64,000 bases of DNA from Myxococcales bacterium (GCA_016712525.1 JADJQX010000001.1:868001-932000), one strand, 5' to 3'; shown: positions 36,618-45,909, numbered from the stretch's first letter. Numbers and translations are program-made. The notes: generated by a model from the letters alone, not told the origin.

Positions 36618-38860
36618 TCGGCCGGGGAAAAACATGTGAGCGCCTTGTCCGAGGTCATGATCGCAGGGTTGCCGATGAATCCACCTTGAGGGCGGCACGT
36701 CTTGCCCGTGGGGCACGGCGGCGGAGCGCCCGCGATCGCGCCTCCTTGGCAGCGTACCGCGGCGTACGGCGAAAGCTCGTCGCAATACACGCCATCGCGT
36801 CGACCGGCGCAGGAGATGGGCGCGGCGAGGGTGCACGCTTTGCCCGTGAAGCGTTGCGTCGTTCCCGAGCGGAGCACACCCACGGCCTCCCACGCGCATC
36901 CCACGGCGTTCGCCGTGTCGGGGGAGACCGCGCGTGCCATCGCGAGCTGACGGTCGGCGAGGTCGAGCATGGTGGGCGGCATCAATGCGCGGAGCTCTCC
37001 CGCCAAAGGAGCCCTCACGAGCATCGCCAACCACAGGGGTTGCGCCGTCTCCCAGCCGATGGGGTTCCGGACGACGACCTTGGAGGTCGCGTTTTGGCCC
37101 CCGAACGTCATGAGATAGAAGGCGTGACCTACGATCGACGACGCCTCGTAGAAACAGCGCTCTCGCTCCGCCCTCGACCTCACTTTCGCGAGGTCGATTT
37201 GGGGCTGACCCCGCCGATCGAGCACGGCTCCGCCTTGCCTATCGGCGAGCATGCACCATCGATGGGTCCAGTGGTTCGCCTGCAACGACGGGTCGCCTGC
37301 CTCGCGGTTCGCTTGGCCGACCTCGGGCTGTGCGAGGTTCCGCAGGCCGTGCGTGCGCACGAAGGAATTCTCTCCGAGGCGGTCGGGTCGGGTCGGCTCG
37401 CCGAGAGGCTGGAAGACCGAGTGCTCCAGAAGCTGTCCGACGACGTCTCCGAGCCCCTCTTCGATCGCCTGGCCCTCGACGGCGAGGTTGCGGGTGTCGA
37501 GCCACATATGGGTCATCTCGTGACCCACCACATCGAGTGAGAGCACGACGGGCCGCACATCCGTCGGGTTGTCGCTCAGCGTTGCGTACCCGTCTCCGAA
37601 GAGGAGCGTGGTACTCCCCGTAACGTGGCAGGAGTTGTTGAAGAACTGACCTGTCTTGTCGTCCGAGTCGTAATAGTTGGCATGGACGACGACCTGGATC
37701 GGCTCGTTGGTGACTAAGGGAAGACCGTTGACGACCTTCATCCGCCGCGCCGGACTGGCGAGAAGAAACTTCTGAAAGAACTCGTCGGCACGGTTCGCTT
37801 CGACCATGGCGTCCACGCCGACGCCGGACCACAACGGCATCTTTTTGCCCAGGAAATACGCGGGAGTCTCGAGGTCGAGCTTGGAGACGTTCTCCGCGGT
37901 GAGCGGCTGGTGCGTGATGGTCGTGCTCTTGGCGTCGTTCCCCTTTTTCAGGAAGCCCGTCATGTAGCCGACCTCGATGCGGGACTTCTCGGGCGACCAG
38001 AATGTCGCTGCCTGCGCCGCACGCTGAAGCACTACCGTCCTCCCCGCCGCCTGCTCGTAGTCGACACGGCGGACCTTCGTCGCGTCCGGGTAGGGGAAGT
38101 GAGAGTAGTAGCGCCAACTGCTCGACTCGCCTTGCAGACCCGAACGCGCCGGCAAGACGTCCGTGACCTCTCCCGAGAGCGCATCGACCCAGACGACATT
38201 GTCTTCGACGACTACCGAGTAGAGCAGGCGGCGGGCGTCGTTCGGTCCGTCCGCGCTGTAGACCAACCGGGCCTCCGGAGCCGCGCTCTTGGCGACAGGG
38301 TCGTCGTCTCCCGTGCCGCTGGAAGATACGGGCTCCGGAGACTCCGGGAGAGCACGAAGGGCCGTGGCGATCGCCGCCTCGGAGGTAATCTTCGGGACGA
38401 GGGTCGCCGAAGCGTTCGCGTAGGACGTCAAGCCGACGAGGCGACCATCACCGTCGAGCAGAACGTCGACGGCGTAGCCCGAGGACGCGACGCTCGCCGG
38501 AACGTTGGTCGCGAGCACGACGTGGAACCCTCCTCCTGGAACACGGGCCTGCCCCGCGACGGAGATCACGTCCGCCGCGATTCCGAAGGACGAGGAATAG
38601 AGCTGCACCCAGTCTCGGATGCGGTCCCCCACGGTGCTCTCGTCGGGCGGAGCAACCACGCGGGTCGGCGCTTGAGGAGCGAGGAACGCGCGCTCCCCGT
38701 CGAGCTCGAGGAAGACCGGCGACTCCAGGTCGGCCGCGAGGCGTTGCTCGAGGTCGCTCGACTCCGGGAAGGGGGCCGGGGCCGACGCGTCCGAGCAGCC
38801 GAGCCCGAGGAGCGGAAGGAGGAGAGCGAGGTACCAACGCCGAGAGTGCCGAGTGTTCAT
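36614..38860 (-). CDS. Thermolysin-type (M4) metalloprotease lipoprotein
   Basis: A 748-residue exported enzyme: lipoprotein signal (LLLPLLGLGC), FTP/PepSY propeptide (about 60-290) and M4 catalytic domain with HEMTH at 447-451 (zinc His447 and His451, catalytic Glu448). QAIEEGLGD supplies zinc ligand Glu468 and Asp472 in the place of thermolysin AINEAISD. A Cys-containing C-terminal extension (residues ~670-748: CAGRRDGVYCDE, CPTGKTC) is not part of thermolysin. Likely a secreted digestive protease. ATG 38860. Coupled to the downstream propeptide-like gene by a 4-base overlap. Confidence 0.9.
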   Translation of the reverse strand: MNTRHSRRWYLALLLPLLGLGCSDASAPAPFPESSDLEQRLAADLESPVFLELDGERAFLAPQAPTRVVAPPDESTVGDRIRDWVQLYSSSFGIAADVISVAGQARVPGGGFHVVLATNVPASVASSGYAVDVLLDGDGRLVGLTSYANASATLVPKITSEAAIATALRALPESPEPVSSSGTGDDDPVAKSAAPEARLVYSADGPNDARRLLYSVVVEDNVVWVDALSGEVTDVLPARSGLQGESSSWRYYSHFPYPDATKVRRVDYEQAAGRTVVLQRAAQAATFWSPEKSRIEVGYMTGFLKKGNDAKSTTITHQPLTAENVSKLDLETPAYFLGKKMPLWSGVGVDAMVEANRADEFFQKFLLASPARRMKVVNGLPLVTNEPIQVVVHANYYDSDDKTGQFFNNSCHVTGSTTLLFGDGYATLSDNPTDVRPVVLSLDVVGHEMTHMWLDTRNLAVEGQAIEEGLGDVVGQLLEHSVFQPLGEPTRPDRLGENSFVRTHGLRNLAQPEVGQANREAGDPSLQANHWTHRWCMLADRQGGAVLDRRGQPQIDLAKVRSRAERERCFYEASSIVGHAFYLMTFGGQNATSKVVVRNPIGWETAQPLWLAMLVRAPLAGELRALMPPTMLDLADRQLAMARAVSPDTANAVGCAWEAVGVLRSGTTQRFTGKACTLAAPISCAGRRDGVYCDELSPYAAVRCQGGAIAGAPPPCPTGKTCRPQGGFIGNPAIMTSDKALTCFSPAE

Positions 38861-39161
38861 GCACGCTCGTCGGCTCGAACCTGACGTTCGTTGCGTCCCC
38901 TTCGATTTTTTTGGGGCGCCCCGCGGGCTGCCGAACAAAAACGAACACTTGCCCGCGAGAGCAGCGTCCAGGAGTCCAACGCCAGCTGCGCTCGTCGACC
39001 TGCCCCGCTGCTCCGACATCGTCGAAGCGAGGTAGCCGCACGCGCATTAGGCCTTCGGGGACGCCACGCCGCAGCTCTACGGCGAAGGCACGGCACACCG
39101 CACCTTCGCCCAAGGGCGCGGCGTAGCGTATTTTCGAACAGTTACGAGCGCTTGCGCGCCC
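38861..39161. promoter_or_regulatory. Intergenic region with two motif copies and a stem-loop
   Basis: Upstream of the M4 gene and downstream of the FkbM gene (both minus strand). Holds two copies of the recurrent motif (38933-38951 and 39136-39154) and a perfect 8-bp inverted repeat GGCGAAGG/CCTTCGCC (39081-39088 and 39103-39110) that could end FkbM transcription, though no U-tract follows. No gene seen. Confidence 0.45.
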
Positions 39162-40043
39162 TCACTTCGGGCGACAGACCACGTCGAAGTGCTGGCCGTC
39201 GAAGTTGTCCTTCGAGGAGAGGCGGGCGTCGGTCTCGGCGTGGCGGAGCTCGTACCCGAGCTCTTCGACGAACGCGAGCACCTCGGACGGCGACGTGCCG
39301 GCGCCGCGGAGGGTCTCGTCGCTGATCTCGATGAAGAGGATCGGCTTCCAGCGCTCGAGCGTCTTCTTTCCGCCCTTGAGCGCGCGGAGCTCGAAGCCCT
39401 CGACGTCGATCTTGACCACGTCGACGCGCTCGATGCCCTTCTCGGCGACGAGGGTGTCGAGCGGGACGACGCGCACCTCGACGAAGTCACCCACCGGGTT
39501 CTCGAGGATGCGGTTGCCGCCGCGGTTGTGCGGCGACGGCGACGAGAGCTTCAGCGTGGCCTCGGCGTCGCCCACGCCGAGCGGCATGACCTCGATGTTC
39601 GTGAAGCGGTTCAGCGCGATGTTGCGCTCGAGCTTCGCGCGGACGGGCGGGTTCGGCTCGAAGCAGTACACCTTGCCGGCAGGGCCGACGCGGCGCGAGA
39701 AGCGGAGCGTGGTCTCGCCGACGTTGGCGCCGATGTCGAGCACGGTGTCGCCGGGGCGCGCGAGGTTCGCGAGCTTGCCGCGGGGCTCGGTGGCGATGCC
39801 GTAGTAGATGACCCACTCGACGAAGTCGCTGATGTCGAGCTCGAACTCGAGGCCGTCGCGCTGCACGCGCCGGATCGAGGGGCGCGGGTAGAGCAGGTTG
39901 CTCGGCGGGATGCGCGCGAGGATGCTCTCGGGGTGCTGGCCTTGCGTGGCCCGCGAGAGCACGCCGTCGACGGCCTTGTGGGTGAGGGGCGTACGGAAGA
40001 CGTTGAGGAACCGCGTCTTCAGCGAGAGCTTCTGGTCGTCCAT
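39162..40043 (-). CDS. FkbM-family methyltransferase
   Basis: A 293-residue SAM-dependent methyltransferase. Motif I VLDIGANVGETTLRF (101-115), acidic post-motif CFEPNP, and VDVVKIDVEGFELRAL match the FkbM family, which O-methylates hydroxyls on sugars and polyketides. ATG 40043 has GGAG ten bases upstream. A GTG nine bases earlier overlaps the previous stop (GTGA) and is an alternative start. Follows an epimerase gene with a 5-bp gap, in a glycan-modification cluster, so a sugar is the likely substrate. Confidence 0.9.
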   Translation of the reverse strand: MDDQKLSLKTRFLNVFRTPLTHKAVDGVLSRATQGQHPESILARIPPSNLLYPRPSIRRVQRDGLEFELDISDFVEWVIYYGIATEPRGKLANLARPGDTVLDIGANVGETTLRFSRRVGPAGKVYCFEPNPPVRAKLERNIALNRFTNIEVMPLGVGDAEATLKLSSPSPHNRGGNRILENPVGDFVEVRVVPLDTLVAEKGIERVDVVKIDVEGFELRALKGGKKTLERWKPILFIEISDETLRGAGTSPSEVLAFVEELGYELRHAETDARLSSKDNFDGQHFDVVCRPK

Positions 40044-40048
40044 CGCGA

Positions 40049-40972
40049 TCACGCTCCGGCCGCCACGATGGCCGAGAGCTCGGCGCCCGAGAGCGCGTCG
40101 GCGTTGGCCGCGTCGAGCATGCCGGCGATGGGCGGGCTCGCCTTCGCGTTGAAGGAGATCACGAAGTGAGGCGCGCCGCCGAGGACCGTCTCGCGCGTGT
40201 AGGGCACCTCGAGATCGCCCACGAGGATCTCGATCGAGCGCCCGGTGAGGCGCGCTTCGGCCTTCTGCACCGTGCCGCCGTTCGCCTTCACGAAGGCGTC
40301 GAGCACGTCTTGGATGCGGGCCTGCTTGGACTTGCGGACGAGCACCTTGCCGGCGACCTCGTCGATGTTGTCGATCGCGATTTGCACCGTCTCGACGGCC
40401 TCTTCGAGGCGGCAGAAGAACCGGTGATCGTCGGGCCCGGTGGTGGTGACGACGCCGCCCTTCGCGAGCATCTCTTTCCACGCGGGGAGCACCGAGCCCG
40501 TGGACCACGGGATGTTGCCGAGGCGCACGGTAGTAAACTTGGTTTCCGTCTTGCCGTTGAGCGAGCAGAACGTGCGCTCGAGGATCGCCTTCGCGAGCCC
40601 GTACACGCTCACCTGCGGCGGCGTGGCGGCGGTGCTCGACAGGCCGACGACCATCGGGACGCCGGTCTCCATGGCGACGCGCGCGATGCTCTCGGTGCCC
40701 GTGATGTTCACGTCGACGCAGTGGAACGGGTCTTTTTCGCTGAGGTCGACGTACTTGTTCGCCGCGGCGTGCACGACGATGTCGGGCTTGACCTCGCCGA
40801 AGACCTTACGGACCGCATCGACGTTCGCGACGTCGAGCTGCACGAACGTACAGCCCGCAACCTCGGTCGGGACGACGTCGCCTAGGACCACGGAGTAGCG
40901 CGACGAAAGCGTCGCCCCGAGGCGCCTCCCAAGAAACCCGGCCCCGCCCGTGATCAGTACGCGCATCCCCAT
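40049..40972 (-). CDS. NAD-dependent sugar epimerase/dehydratase (paralogue 1)
   Basis: A 307-residue extended SDR protein: Rossmann motif GGAGFLGRR (9-17), VHAAANKYVDL, and the catalytic Tyr and Lys in SVYGLAKAILE. The layout (KYVDL, LSSTAATPP, RLGNIPWSTGSVLPAW) follows the CapD/polysaccharide-biosynthesis branch acting on UDP-sugars. ATG 40972 has AGGA eight bases upstream. About half its residues are shared with the divergent gene to the right, for example HAA(A)KYVDL(S/G)EK and RLGNI/RFGNI. Product sugar unknown. Confidence 0.88.
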   Translation of the reverse strand: MGMRVLITGGAGFLGRRLGATLSSRYSVVLGDVVPTEVAGCTFVQLDVANVDAVRKVFGEVKPDIVVHAAANKYVDLSEKDPFHCVDVNITGTESIARVAMETGVPMVVGLSSTAATPPQVSVYGLAKAILERTFCSLNGKTETKFTTVRLGNIPWSTGSVLPAWKEMLAKGGVVTTTGPDDHRFFCRLEEAVETVQIAIDNIDEVAGKVLVRKSKQARIQDVLDAFVKANGGTVQKAEARLTGRSIEILVGDLEVPYTRETVLGGAPHFVISFNAKASPPIAGMLDAANADALSGAELSAIVAAGA

Positions 40973-41190
40973 GTTCGTTTCCTCGCTCGGCTCCCGCATT
41001 CACACGACGTTCACTCGGATTTTTCCGAGGTGTCCGCGTGTTCTTTGCCTTGCGGGAAAGGCCTCGGGGCTAGTACTACGCGACAGAACCCCTCGCAACC
41101 GTTCTTCGCTTGCGGGGGCCCTTCGCCCGACTAAGACTGCGAGGCCTCGTCGCTCGCGCTCGACACGCGGGCCCTCCCTGGAGAGCAACT
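40973..41190. promoter_or_regulatory. Divergent promoter region between the two epimerases
   Basis: A 218-bp gap from which both halves of the glycan cassette are read. Low gene potential and locally AT-richer stretches (TTTTTCC, TAGTACTACG). No dyad I would call an operator. Confidence 0.45.
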
Positions 41191-42147
41191 TTGAAACCGA
41201 CGGTCCTCATCACTGGTGGGTCAGGCTTTCTCGGACGGCGCCTCGGCAAGGCGCTCCGCGACCGCTACAAGGTCTTCCTCTGCGCGCGTAACCAGCACCA
41301 GAACACGCTCGCCGAGAAGTTCAGCGGCTGCCCGTCGCTCCCGGTCGACGTGGCCCGTTACGAGTCGATCCGCGACGCCGTGATCGAGACGCGTCCCGAC
41401 ATCCTCGTGCACGCAGCCGCCACCAAGTACGTCGACCTCGGCGAGAAGTACCCGCTCGAGTGCATCGACGTGAACGTGCTCGGCTCGCAGAACGTCGCCA
41501 AGGTCGCGATCGAGCGTAAAATCCCGGTCGTCGTCGGCATCTCGACCGACAAGGCGACCCCGCCGATCCGCAACACGTACGGCATGACCAAGGCCGTCAT
41601 GGAGCGCCTCTTCCTCGGCCTCGACGGGCAGACGAGCACCAAGTTCCTCTGCACGCGCTTCGGCAACATCGCGTGGTCGGTGGGCTCGGTGTTCCCCGTG
41701 TGGCAGCGCATGCAGGAGGACACGGGCGTCATCGGCACGACCGGCCCCGAGATGCGCCGCTTCTTCTTCACGGTGGCCGAGGCCGTCAACGTGGTCGAGA
41801 ACGCCATCGAGAACGCCGACGAGCTCCACGGCTCGATCCTCGGGCGCCGCATGAAGAGCGCCATGGTGAAGGACATCCTCGACCAGTGGGTCATCCACCG
41901 CGGCGGCACCTGGAAGCACATCGAGGGCCGCCCGGGCGAGCGCCAGGACGAGTACCTCATCGGCGACCTCGAGCTGCCGTTCACCCGCGCGGTCACCTTC
42001 AAGGGCGTGCCGCACTACGCGATCTCGTTCCGCGAGCGTCAGGCGAACCCGCCCACCGTGGCCCTCACGTCCGAGAACGCGGATCGCCTCACGACCGAAG
42101 AAATCGTCGACATGATCACGCGCTCGGCCGAGATCGAGCGCAGCTGA
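41191..42147 (+). CDS. NAD-dependent sugar epimerase/dehydratase (paralogue 2)
   Basis: A 318-residue protein paralogous to the previous gene: GGSGFLGRR Rossmann start, VHAAATKYVDL, GISTDKATPP and catalytic TYGMTK. STDKA-x-x-P is characteristic of UDP-GlcNAc 4,6-dehydratase/5-epimerase-like enzymes of polysaccharide synthesis. TTG 41191 is supported by GGAGA at 41180-41184. First gene of a four-gene rightward operon (gaps 14, 74 and 32 bp). Probably makes the activated sugar that the next enzymes methylate and transfer. Confidence 0.88.
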   Translation: MKPTVLITGGSGFLGRRLGKALRDRYKVFLCARNQHQNTLAEKFSGCPSLPVDVARYESIRDAVIETRPDILVHAAATKYVDLGEKYPLECIDVNVLGSQNVAKVAIERKIPVVVGISTDKATPPIRNTYGMTKAVMERLFLGLDGQTSTKFLCTRFGNIAWSVGSVFPVWQRMQEDTGVIGTTGPEMRRFFFTVAEAVNVVENAIENADELHGSILGRRMKSAMVKDILDQWVIHRGGTWKHIEGRPGERQDEYLIGDLELPFTRAVTFKGVPHYAISFRERQANPPTVALTSENADRLTTEEIVDMITRSAEIERS

Positions 42148-42161
42148 AGAGGGGTATCGTG

Positions 42162-43394
42162 ATGCAAGCTTACAAGTGCCGAATCTGCAGCTCCGAACGG
42201 CATTCGGTCATCCTCGACTACGGCCCCGTCGCGCTCGCCGGCGGCCTCCTCGCGAGCCTCGAAGAGGCCAAGACCGAGCAGAAGTACCAGCTCACGCTCG
42301 TCTTCTGCGAAGACTGCCGCCACGTGCAAATCAAGGAGATCGTCGATCCGTCGCTGCTCTTCGTGAACTACGCGTGGGAGACCGGCGTCAGCACCACCGT
42401 GCACAAGTACTGCGAAGAGTTCGCGGCGCACGTGACCGAGAAGTGCCAGACCCCGAAGGACGGCTTCGTCATCGAGATGGCCTCGAACGACGGCACGCTC
42501 CTCGGTGAGTTCCAGAAGCTCGGCCGCCGCGTGCTCGGCATCGACCCGGCGAAGCGCATCGCCGAGAAGGCCACGGCCAAGGGCATCCCCACGTGGGGCA
42601 CGTTCTTCAACCTCGAGTCGGCCAAGAAGGCGCTCGCGGAGCACGGCCAGGCGAACCTCATGGTGGGCCGCAACGTGCTCGCCCACGTGGCCGATCTCCA
42701 CGGCCTCGTCGGCGGCGTGAAGCTCCTGCTCGCCCCGGGTGGCACCGCCATCCTCGAGTTCCCGGCGCTCATCCCCATGTTCGACGAGCTCCAGTACGAC
42801 CAGGTCTACCACGAGCACATCGGCTACCACGGCATCGACAGCGTGCGCCGCCTCGCCGAGATCCACGATCTCAAGCTCATCGACGGCGAGATGAGCTCGC
42901 TCCACGGCGGCTCGGTCCGCGCCTACCTCGCCCACAAGGACGACCCGCGCGCCCTCGGCGAGGGCGGCAAGGCGATGCTGGCCGAAGAAGAGAAGAAGGG
43001 CGTCCTCGAGACCAAGGCGTGGGCGGCGTTCGGCGATCGCGTCCGCGAGCAGAAGCGCCTCATGCGCAAAGAGCTCGAAGAGGCCCGCGCGCGCGGCGAG
43101 ATCGTGGTCGGCTACGGCGCCTCGGGCAAGGGCCAGGCGCTCATCCAGTTCTGCGAGCTCGGCCCCGAGCACATCAACTACATCGTCGACAAGGCGCCGA
43201 TCAAACACGGCAAATTCACGCCCGGGTCGCACATCCCCATCCACGATCCTTCGAAGATGAAGGAGACCGGCGCGAACATCCTCGTGCTCTTCTCCTGGAA
43301 CCTCACGAAGGAGATCGTGGCCCAAGAGCAGGAGATGGCGAAGAGGGGCATGAAGTTCCTCCACCCCATCCCCGTTCCGCACTACGTCGGCTGA
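42162..43394 (+). CDS. Zinc-binding sugar C-methyltransferase
   Basis: A 410-residue protein with the three parts of deoxysugar C-methyltransferases (NovU/TylCIII type). Zinc site Cys6, 9, 49, 52; SAM domain VIEMASNDGTLLGEF (103-117) with VYHEHIGYHG; and a C-terminal Rossmann-like part with VGYGASGKGQALIQF. Such enzymes add a methyl to C3 of NDP-4-keto sugars. ATG 42162 (GTG 42159 possible). The pairing with dehydratase-like epimerases supports a branched methylated sugar; exact product unknown. Confidence 0.9.
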   Translation: MQAYKCRICSSERHSVILDYGPVALAGGLLASLEEAKTEQKYQLTLVFCEDCRHVQIKEIVDPSLLFVNYAWETGVSTTVHKYCEEFAAHVTEKCQTPKDGFVIEMASNDGTLLGEFQKLGRRVLGIDPAKRIAEKATAKGIPTWGTFFNLESAKKALAEHGQANLMVGRNVLAHVADLHGLVGGVKLLLAPGGTAILEFPALIPMFDELQYDQVYHEHIGYHGIDSVRRLAEIHDLKLIDGEMSSLHGGSVRAYLAHKDDPRALGEGGKAMLAEEEKKGVLETKAWAAFGDRVREQKRLMRKELEEARARGEIVVGYGASGKGQALIQFCELGPEHINYIVDKAPIKHGKFTPGSHIPIHDPSKMKETGANILVLFSWNLTKEIVAQEQEMAKRGMKFLHPIPVPHYVG

Positions 43395-43468
43395 GAAGAA
43401 GCCCTCCCATCGGCCCCGTTCGGTTCTCCCGCACGGGGTCGACCTCTTTTTACCCGGGTAAAACTCGA

Positions 43469-44458
43469 ATGCCTCGCGTCTCCGTCCTCGTCGTCTCGTA
43501 CAACCACAAGCCCTACGTCGCCCAGGCGATCGACAGCGTGCTCGCGCAGACGTACGACGACTTCGAGGTCATCGTGCTCGACAACGGCTCGACCGACGGG
43601 TCGCGCGAGCTGCTCCGCGAGCGCTTCGGCGAGAACCCGAAGGTGCGCCTCGTCTTGAACGACGAGAACAAGTCGCTCACGACGCGCTTCAACCAGGGCA
43701 TCGCGCTCGCGCAAGGCGAGTACATCGGGTTCCTTTACTCGGACGATCTCTACCTGCCCATGAAGCTCGAGCTCCAGGTCGCGGCCTTCGAGAAGCTCGA
43801 CGCGAGCTTCGGCGTGGTCACCGCGAGCGCGCTCAAGTTCGACGATCGCACGAAGGAGCAGTGGCCCGTCCCGCCCACGCGCGGCCACGGCATGATCTTG
43901 GGCCAGCTCCTCCGCGAGGGTGGGCCCTCGGACATGCTCTCGCCGCTCGTGCGCAAGGCGTGCTTCGCGCGCTACCCCTTCTACGAGGACATCTTCGCCG
44001 AGACCGAGAGCGCCTACCAAAAGCTCGCCATGACGTACGCGTTCTCGTGGATCCCGGAGCCCGTGGTGCTGCTCCGCGAGCACGGCTCGAACCGCGGGCG
44101 CGCCGTGAAGAGCAACGTGGAGATGGGCCTCGTCTTCCTCGACAGGCTCGCGCAACACCCGGATTTCCCTAAAGAAAATATGCCGGACCTCGTGTTCGCG
44201 CGGCGCTCGCTCCTGCGCACGGCGGGCTGGAGCGTGGTGCGCCTCGACGGCGACAGCGCCTGGGCGCGCAAGTGCTTCCGCGAGGCCATCGAGCTCGACT
44301 GGCGCGAGGCCGTAAACCCCCGCACCGTGGCAGGGTATGCTCTCTCGTACGTCCCCGAGAAGGCGCGCGCGGCCCTGAACGCGCTCGGCCACCGCATCAC
44401 CCAGCAAGAAGGCACGAAGAACCTGGTGGCCGACTACGGCGGCACCGAGAAGCGTTGA
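43469..44458 (+). CDS. Family 2 glycosyltransferase
   Basis: A 329-residue GT-A glycosyltransferase: VSVLVVSYNHKPYVAQAIDS start, NGSTDGS, and the DxD-equivalent YSDDLYLP (Ser91-Asp92-Asp93). The second half lacks membrane spans, so it acts at the cytoplasmic face on a lipid- or protein-linked acceptor. ATG 43469. Third gene of the glycan operon; likely transfers the sugar made by its neighbours. Confidence 0.9.
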   Translation: MPRVSVLVVSYNHKPYVAQAIDSVLAQTYDDFEVIVLDNGSTDGSRELLRERFGENPKVRLVLNDENKSLTTRFNQGIALAQGEYIGFLYSDDLYLPMKLELQVAAFEKLDASFGVVTASALKFDDRTKEQWPVPPTRGHGMILGQLLREGGPSDMLSPLVRKACFARYPFYEDIFAETESAYQKLAMTYAFSWIPEPVVLLREHGSNRGRAVKSNVEMGLVFLDRLAQHPDFPKENMPDLVFARRSLLRTAGWSVVRLDGDSAWARKCFREAIELDWREAVNPRTVAGYALSYVPEKARAALNALGHRITQQEGTKNLVADYGGTEKR

Positions 44459-44490
44459 AAGGCCGCCCGAGGGCGCGCAACGAACCCACC

Positions 44491-45183
44491 ATGACGACCA
44501 AACGAGTCAGCCACGCCGTGATCATGGCCGCCGGCCGCGGGAGGCGCATGGCCCCCCTCACCGACGCCCTCCCGAAGCCGATGGCGCCGTACCTGGATTC
44601 GACGCTCATCGCGCACGGCATCGCCAAGGTGCGAAAGTTCGTGCCGAACATCCACGTGACCGTCGGGTACAAGGGCGCCATGCTCGCGCACCACTTGGTC
44701 GAGATCGGCGTCGCGTCGATCTTCACGACCGAGGGCCACTCGAACGCGTGGTGGATCGCCAACACGCTGCTCGCGCACCTCGACGAGCCCGTGTTCGTGC
44801 TCACGAGCGACAACGTGACCGACCTCGACTTCGACGAGCTCGCCGAAGACTACTTCGCGCAGGGCGCGCCCATCGGCATGCTCGTGCCCGTGAAGCCCGT
44901 CGAGGGCCTCGACGGCGACTTCATCATCCACGAGAAGGGCCGCGTCACGAGCCTCGACCGCAACACGCCGTCCGACATTTACTGCTCGGGCATCCAGATC
45001 TTGAACCCGGCGCGCGTGAACGCCATCGCGAAGCTCCAAGAGACGGACGACTTCTACGCGGTGTGGAACGCGATGATGGCGCGCGGCGAGCTGCGCGTGT
45101 CGAACGTGCTCCCGAAGAAGTGGTTCTCGGTCGACACCTTGGTCGACCTGGCCCGCGTCCGCGAAGAGCACGAGAAGGGCTGA
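44491..45183 (+). CDS. Sugar nucleotidyltransferase-like protein
   Basis: A 230-residue nucleotidyltransferase of the NTP_transferase fold: MAAGRGRRMAPLTDALPKPM (12-31) is the nucleotide-binding signature, FVLTSDNVTDLDF supplies the metal-binding Asp, and FSVDTLVDL ends the domain. Activates a sugar-1-phosphate or phosphocholine-like group; the short length resembles MobA-like/GlmU N-terminal enzymes. ATG 44491. Last gene of the operon, 12 bp from the convergent TetR gene. Confidence 0.88.
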   Translation: MTTKRVSHAVIMAAGRGRRMAPLTDALPKPMAPYLDSTLIAHGIAKVRKFVPNIHVTVGYKGAMLAHHLVEIGVASIFTTEGHSNAWWIANTLLAHLDEPVFVLTSDNVTDLDFDELAEDYFAQGAPIGMLVPVKPVEGLDGDFIIHEKGRVTSLDRNTPSDIYCSGIQILNPARVNAIAKLQETDDFYAVWNAMMARGELRVSNVLPKKWFSVDTLVDLARVREEHEKG

Positions 45184-45195
45184 CCGGCCCGCACG

Positions 45196-45837
45196 TCACG
45201 AGCCCGCGCGTGGCCTCGCCTTGGCCGCCGCGGGCTTCTTGTTGGCTTGGGTCGTGCCGACGAGCGCCCGCACGACGTCGCCGAGGGGGCGCACCGAGAC
45301 GTTCGGGTCGAGCGCGCGCTGCACGCCGAGCCCGAGCCCGAGCGACAAGATGGCCACCGCGACGTGCTCGGCGCCGAACGGGAGCGTGATGCCCGCGCTC
45401 TCCGCCTCGGCCACGACGAGCGCCGTGACCGCGGCGCGGATGGCCTCGTGGCGCACACAGAGGGCCTCCGCGAGCTCGGGGACGCGGCTCGCGTGCACGG
45501 CGAAGGCGACCTCGAGGGCCGTCCACGCGCGGTCGCCGAGGTGCTCTTCGGCCCACACCTCGAGCGCCGCGATGCGCGTCGACAAGGTCCGCTTGCCGGC
45601 CATGGCGCGCCCGAGGGCCTCGGCGCGGTCGGCGCGGATGGCGTCGATGACGGCGAGGCATAGCTCGTCTTTGTTGCGAAAGTTCGAGTAGACGGCGCCC
45701 TTCGAGTACCCGGCGGCGAGGGCGATGCCGTCGAGCGAGGTCTCGGCGTACCCGTCCCTGAGGAAACACTCGCGGGCCGTCTCGAGCAGGGCGGCGCGGG
45801 TCTTGGCTTGGCTCTCGGCGCGCGTGAGGCGGGGCAT
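45196..45837 (-). CDS. TetR-family repressor
   Basis: A 213-residue TetR regulator. HTH near the N-terminus: TARECFLRDGYAETSLDGIA and AGYSKGAVYSNFRNKDEL, the latter a nearly canonical TetR recognition helix. The C-terminal ligand domain is all-helical and ends in a Lys/Ala-rich tail. ATG 45837 chosen; upstream frame adds 12 residues. Divergent from the monooxygenase/SDR operon, which it most probably controls. Confidence 0.92.
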   Translation of the reverse strand: MPRLTRAESQAKTRAALLETARECFLRDGYAETSLDGIALAAGYSKGAVYSNFRNKDELCLAVIDAIRADRAEALGRAMAGKRTLSTRIAALEVWAEEHLGDRAWTALEVAFAVHASRVPELAEALCVRHEAIRAAVTALVVAEAESAGITLPFGAEHVAVAILSLGLGLGVQRALDPNVSVRPLGDVVRALVGTTQANKKPAAAKARPRAGS

Positions 45838-45885
45838 CGGAGCCGAGAGCGTACCAAGAATCTCGCCTTGCACGGCATCCAGATT

Positions 45886-45909
45886 CCGCTAGGTTTCAAA
45901 AACCAACGG
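45886..45909. promoter_or_regulatory. Candidate TetR operator
   Basis: Imperfect dyad in the 99-bp gap between the TetR gene and the operon: CCG-3-GGTT-5-AACC-2-CGG. The size suits a TetR dimer site and it lies 28-51 bp before the monooxygenase start. Inferred from symmetry only. Confidence 0.35.

Noticed and set aside
38914..38923. GGGGCGCCCC with a T-run as a terminator
   Set aside because: The T-run precedes the palindrome on the plus strand and would be A-rich after it on the minus strand, so neither direction gives a U-tract after a stem.
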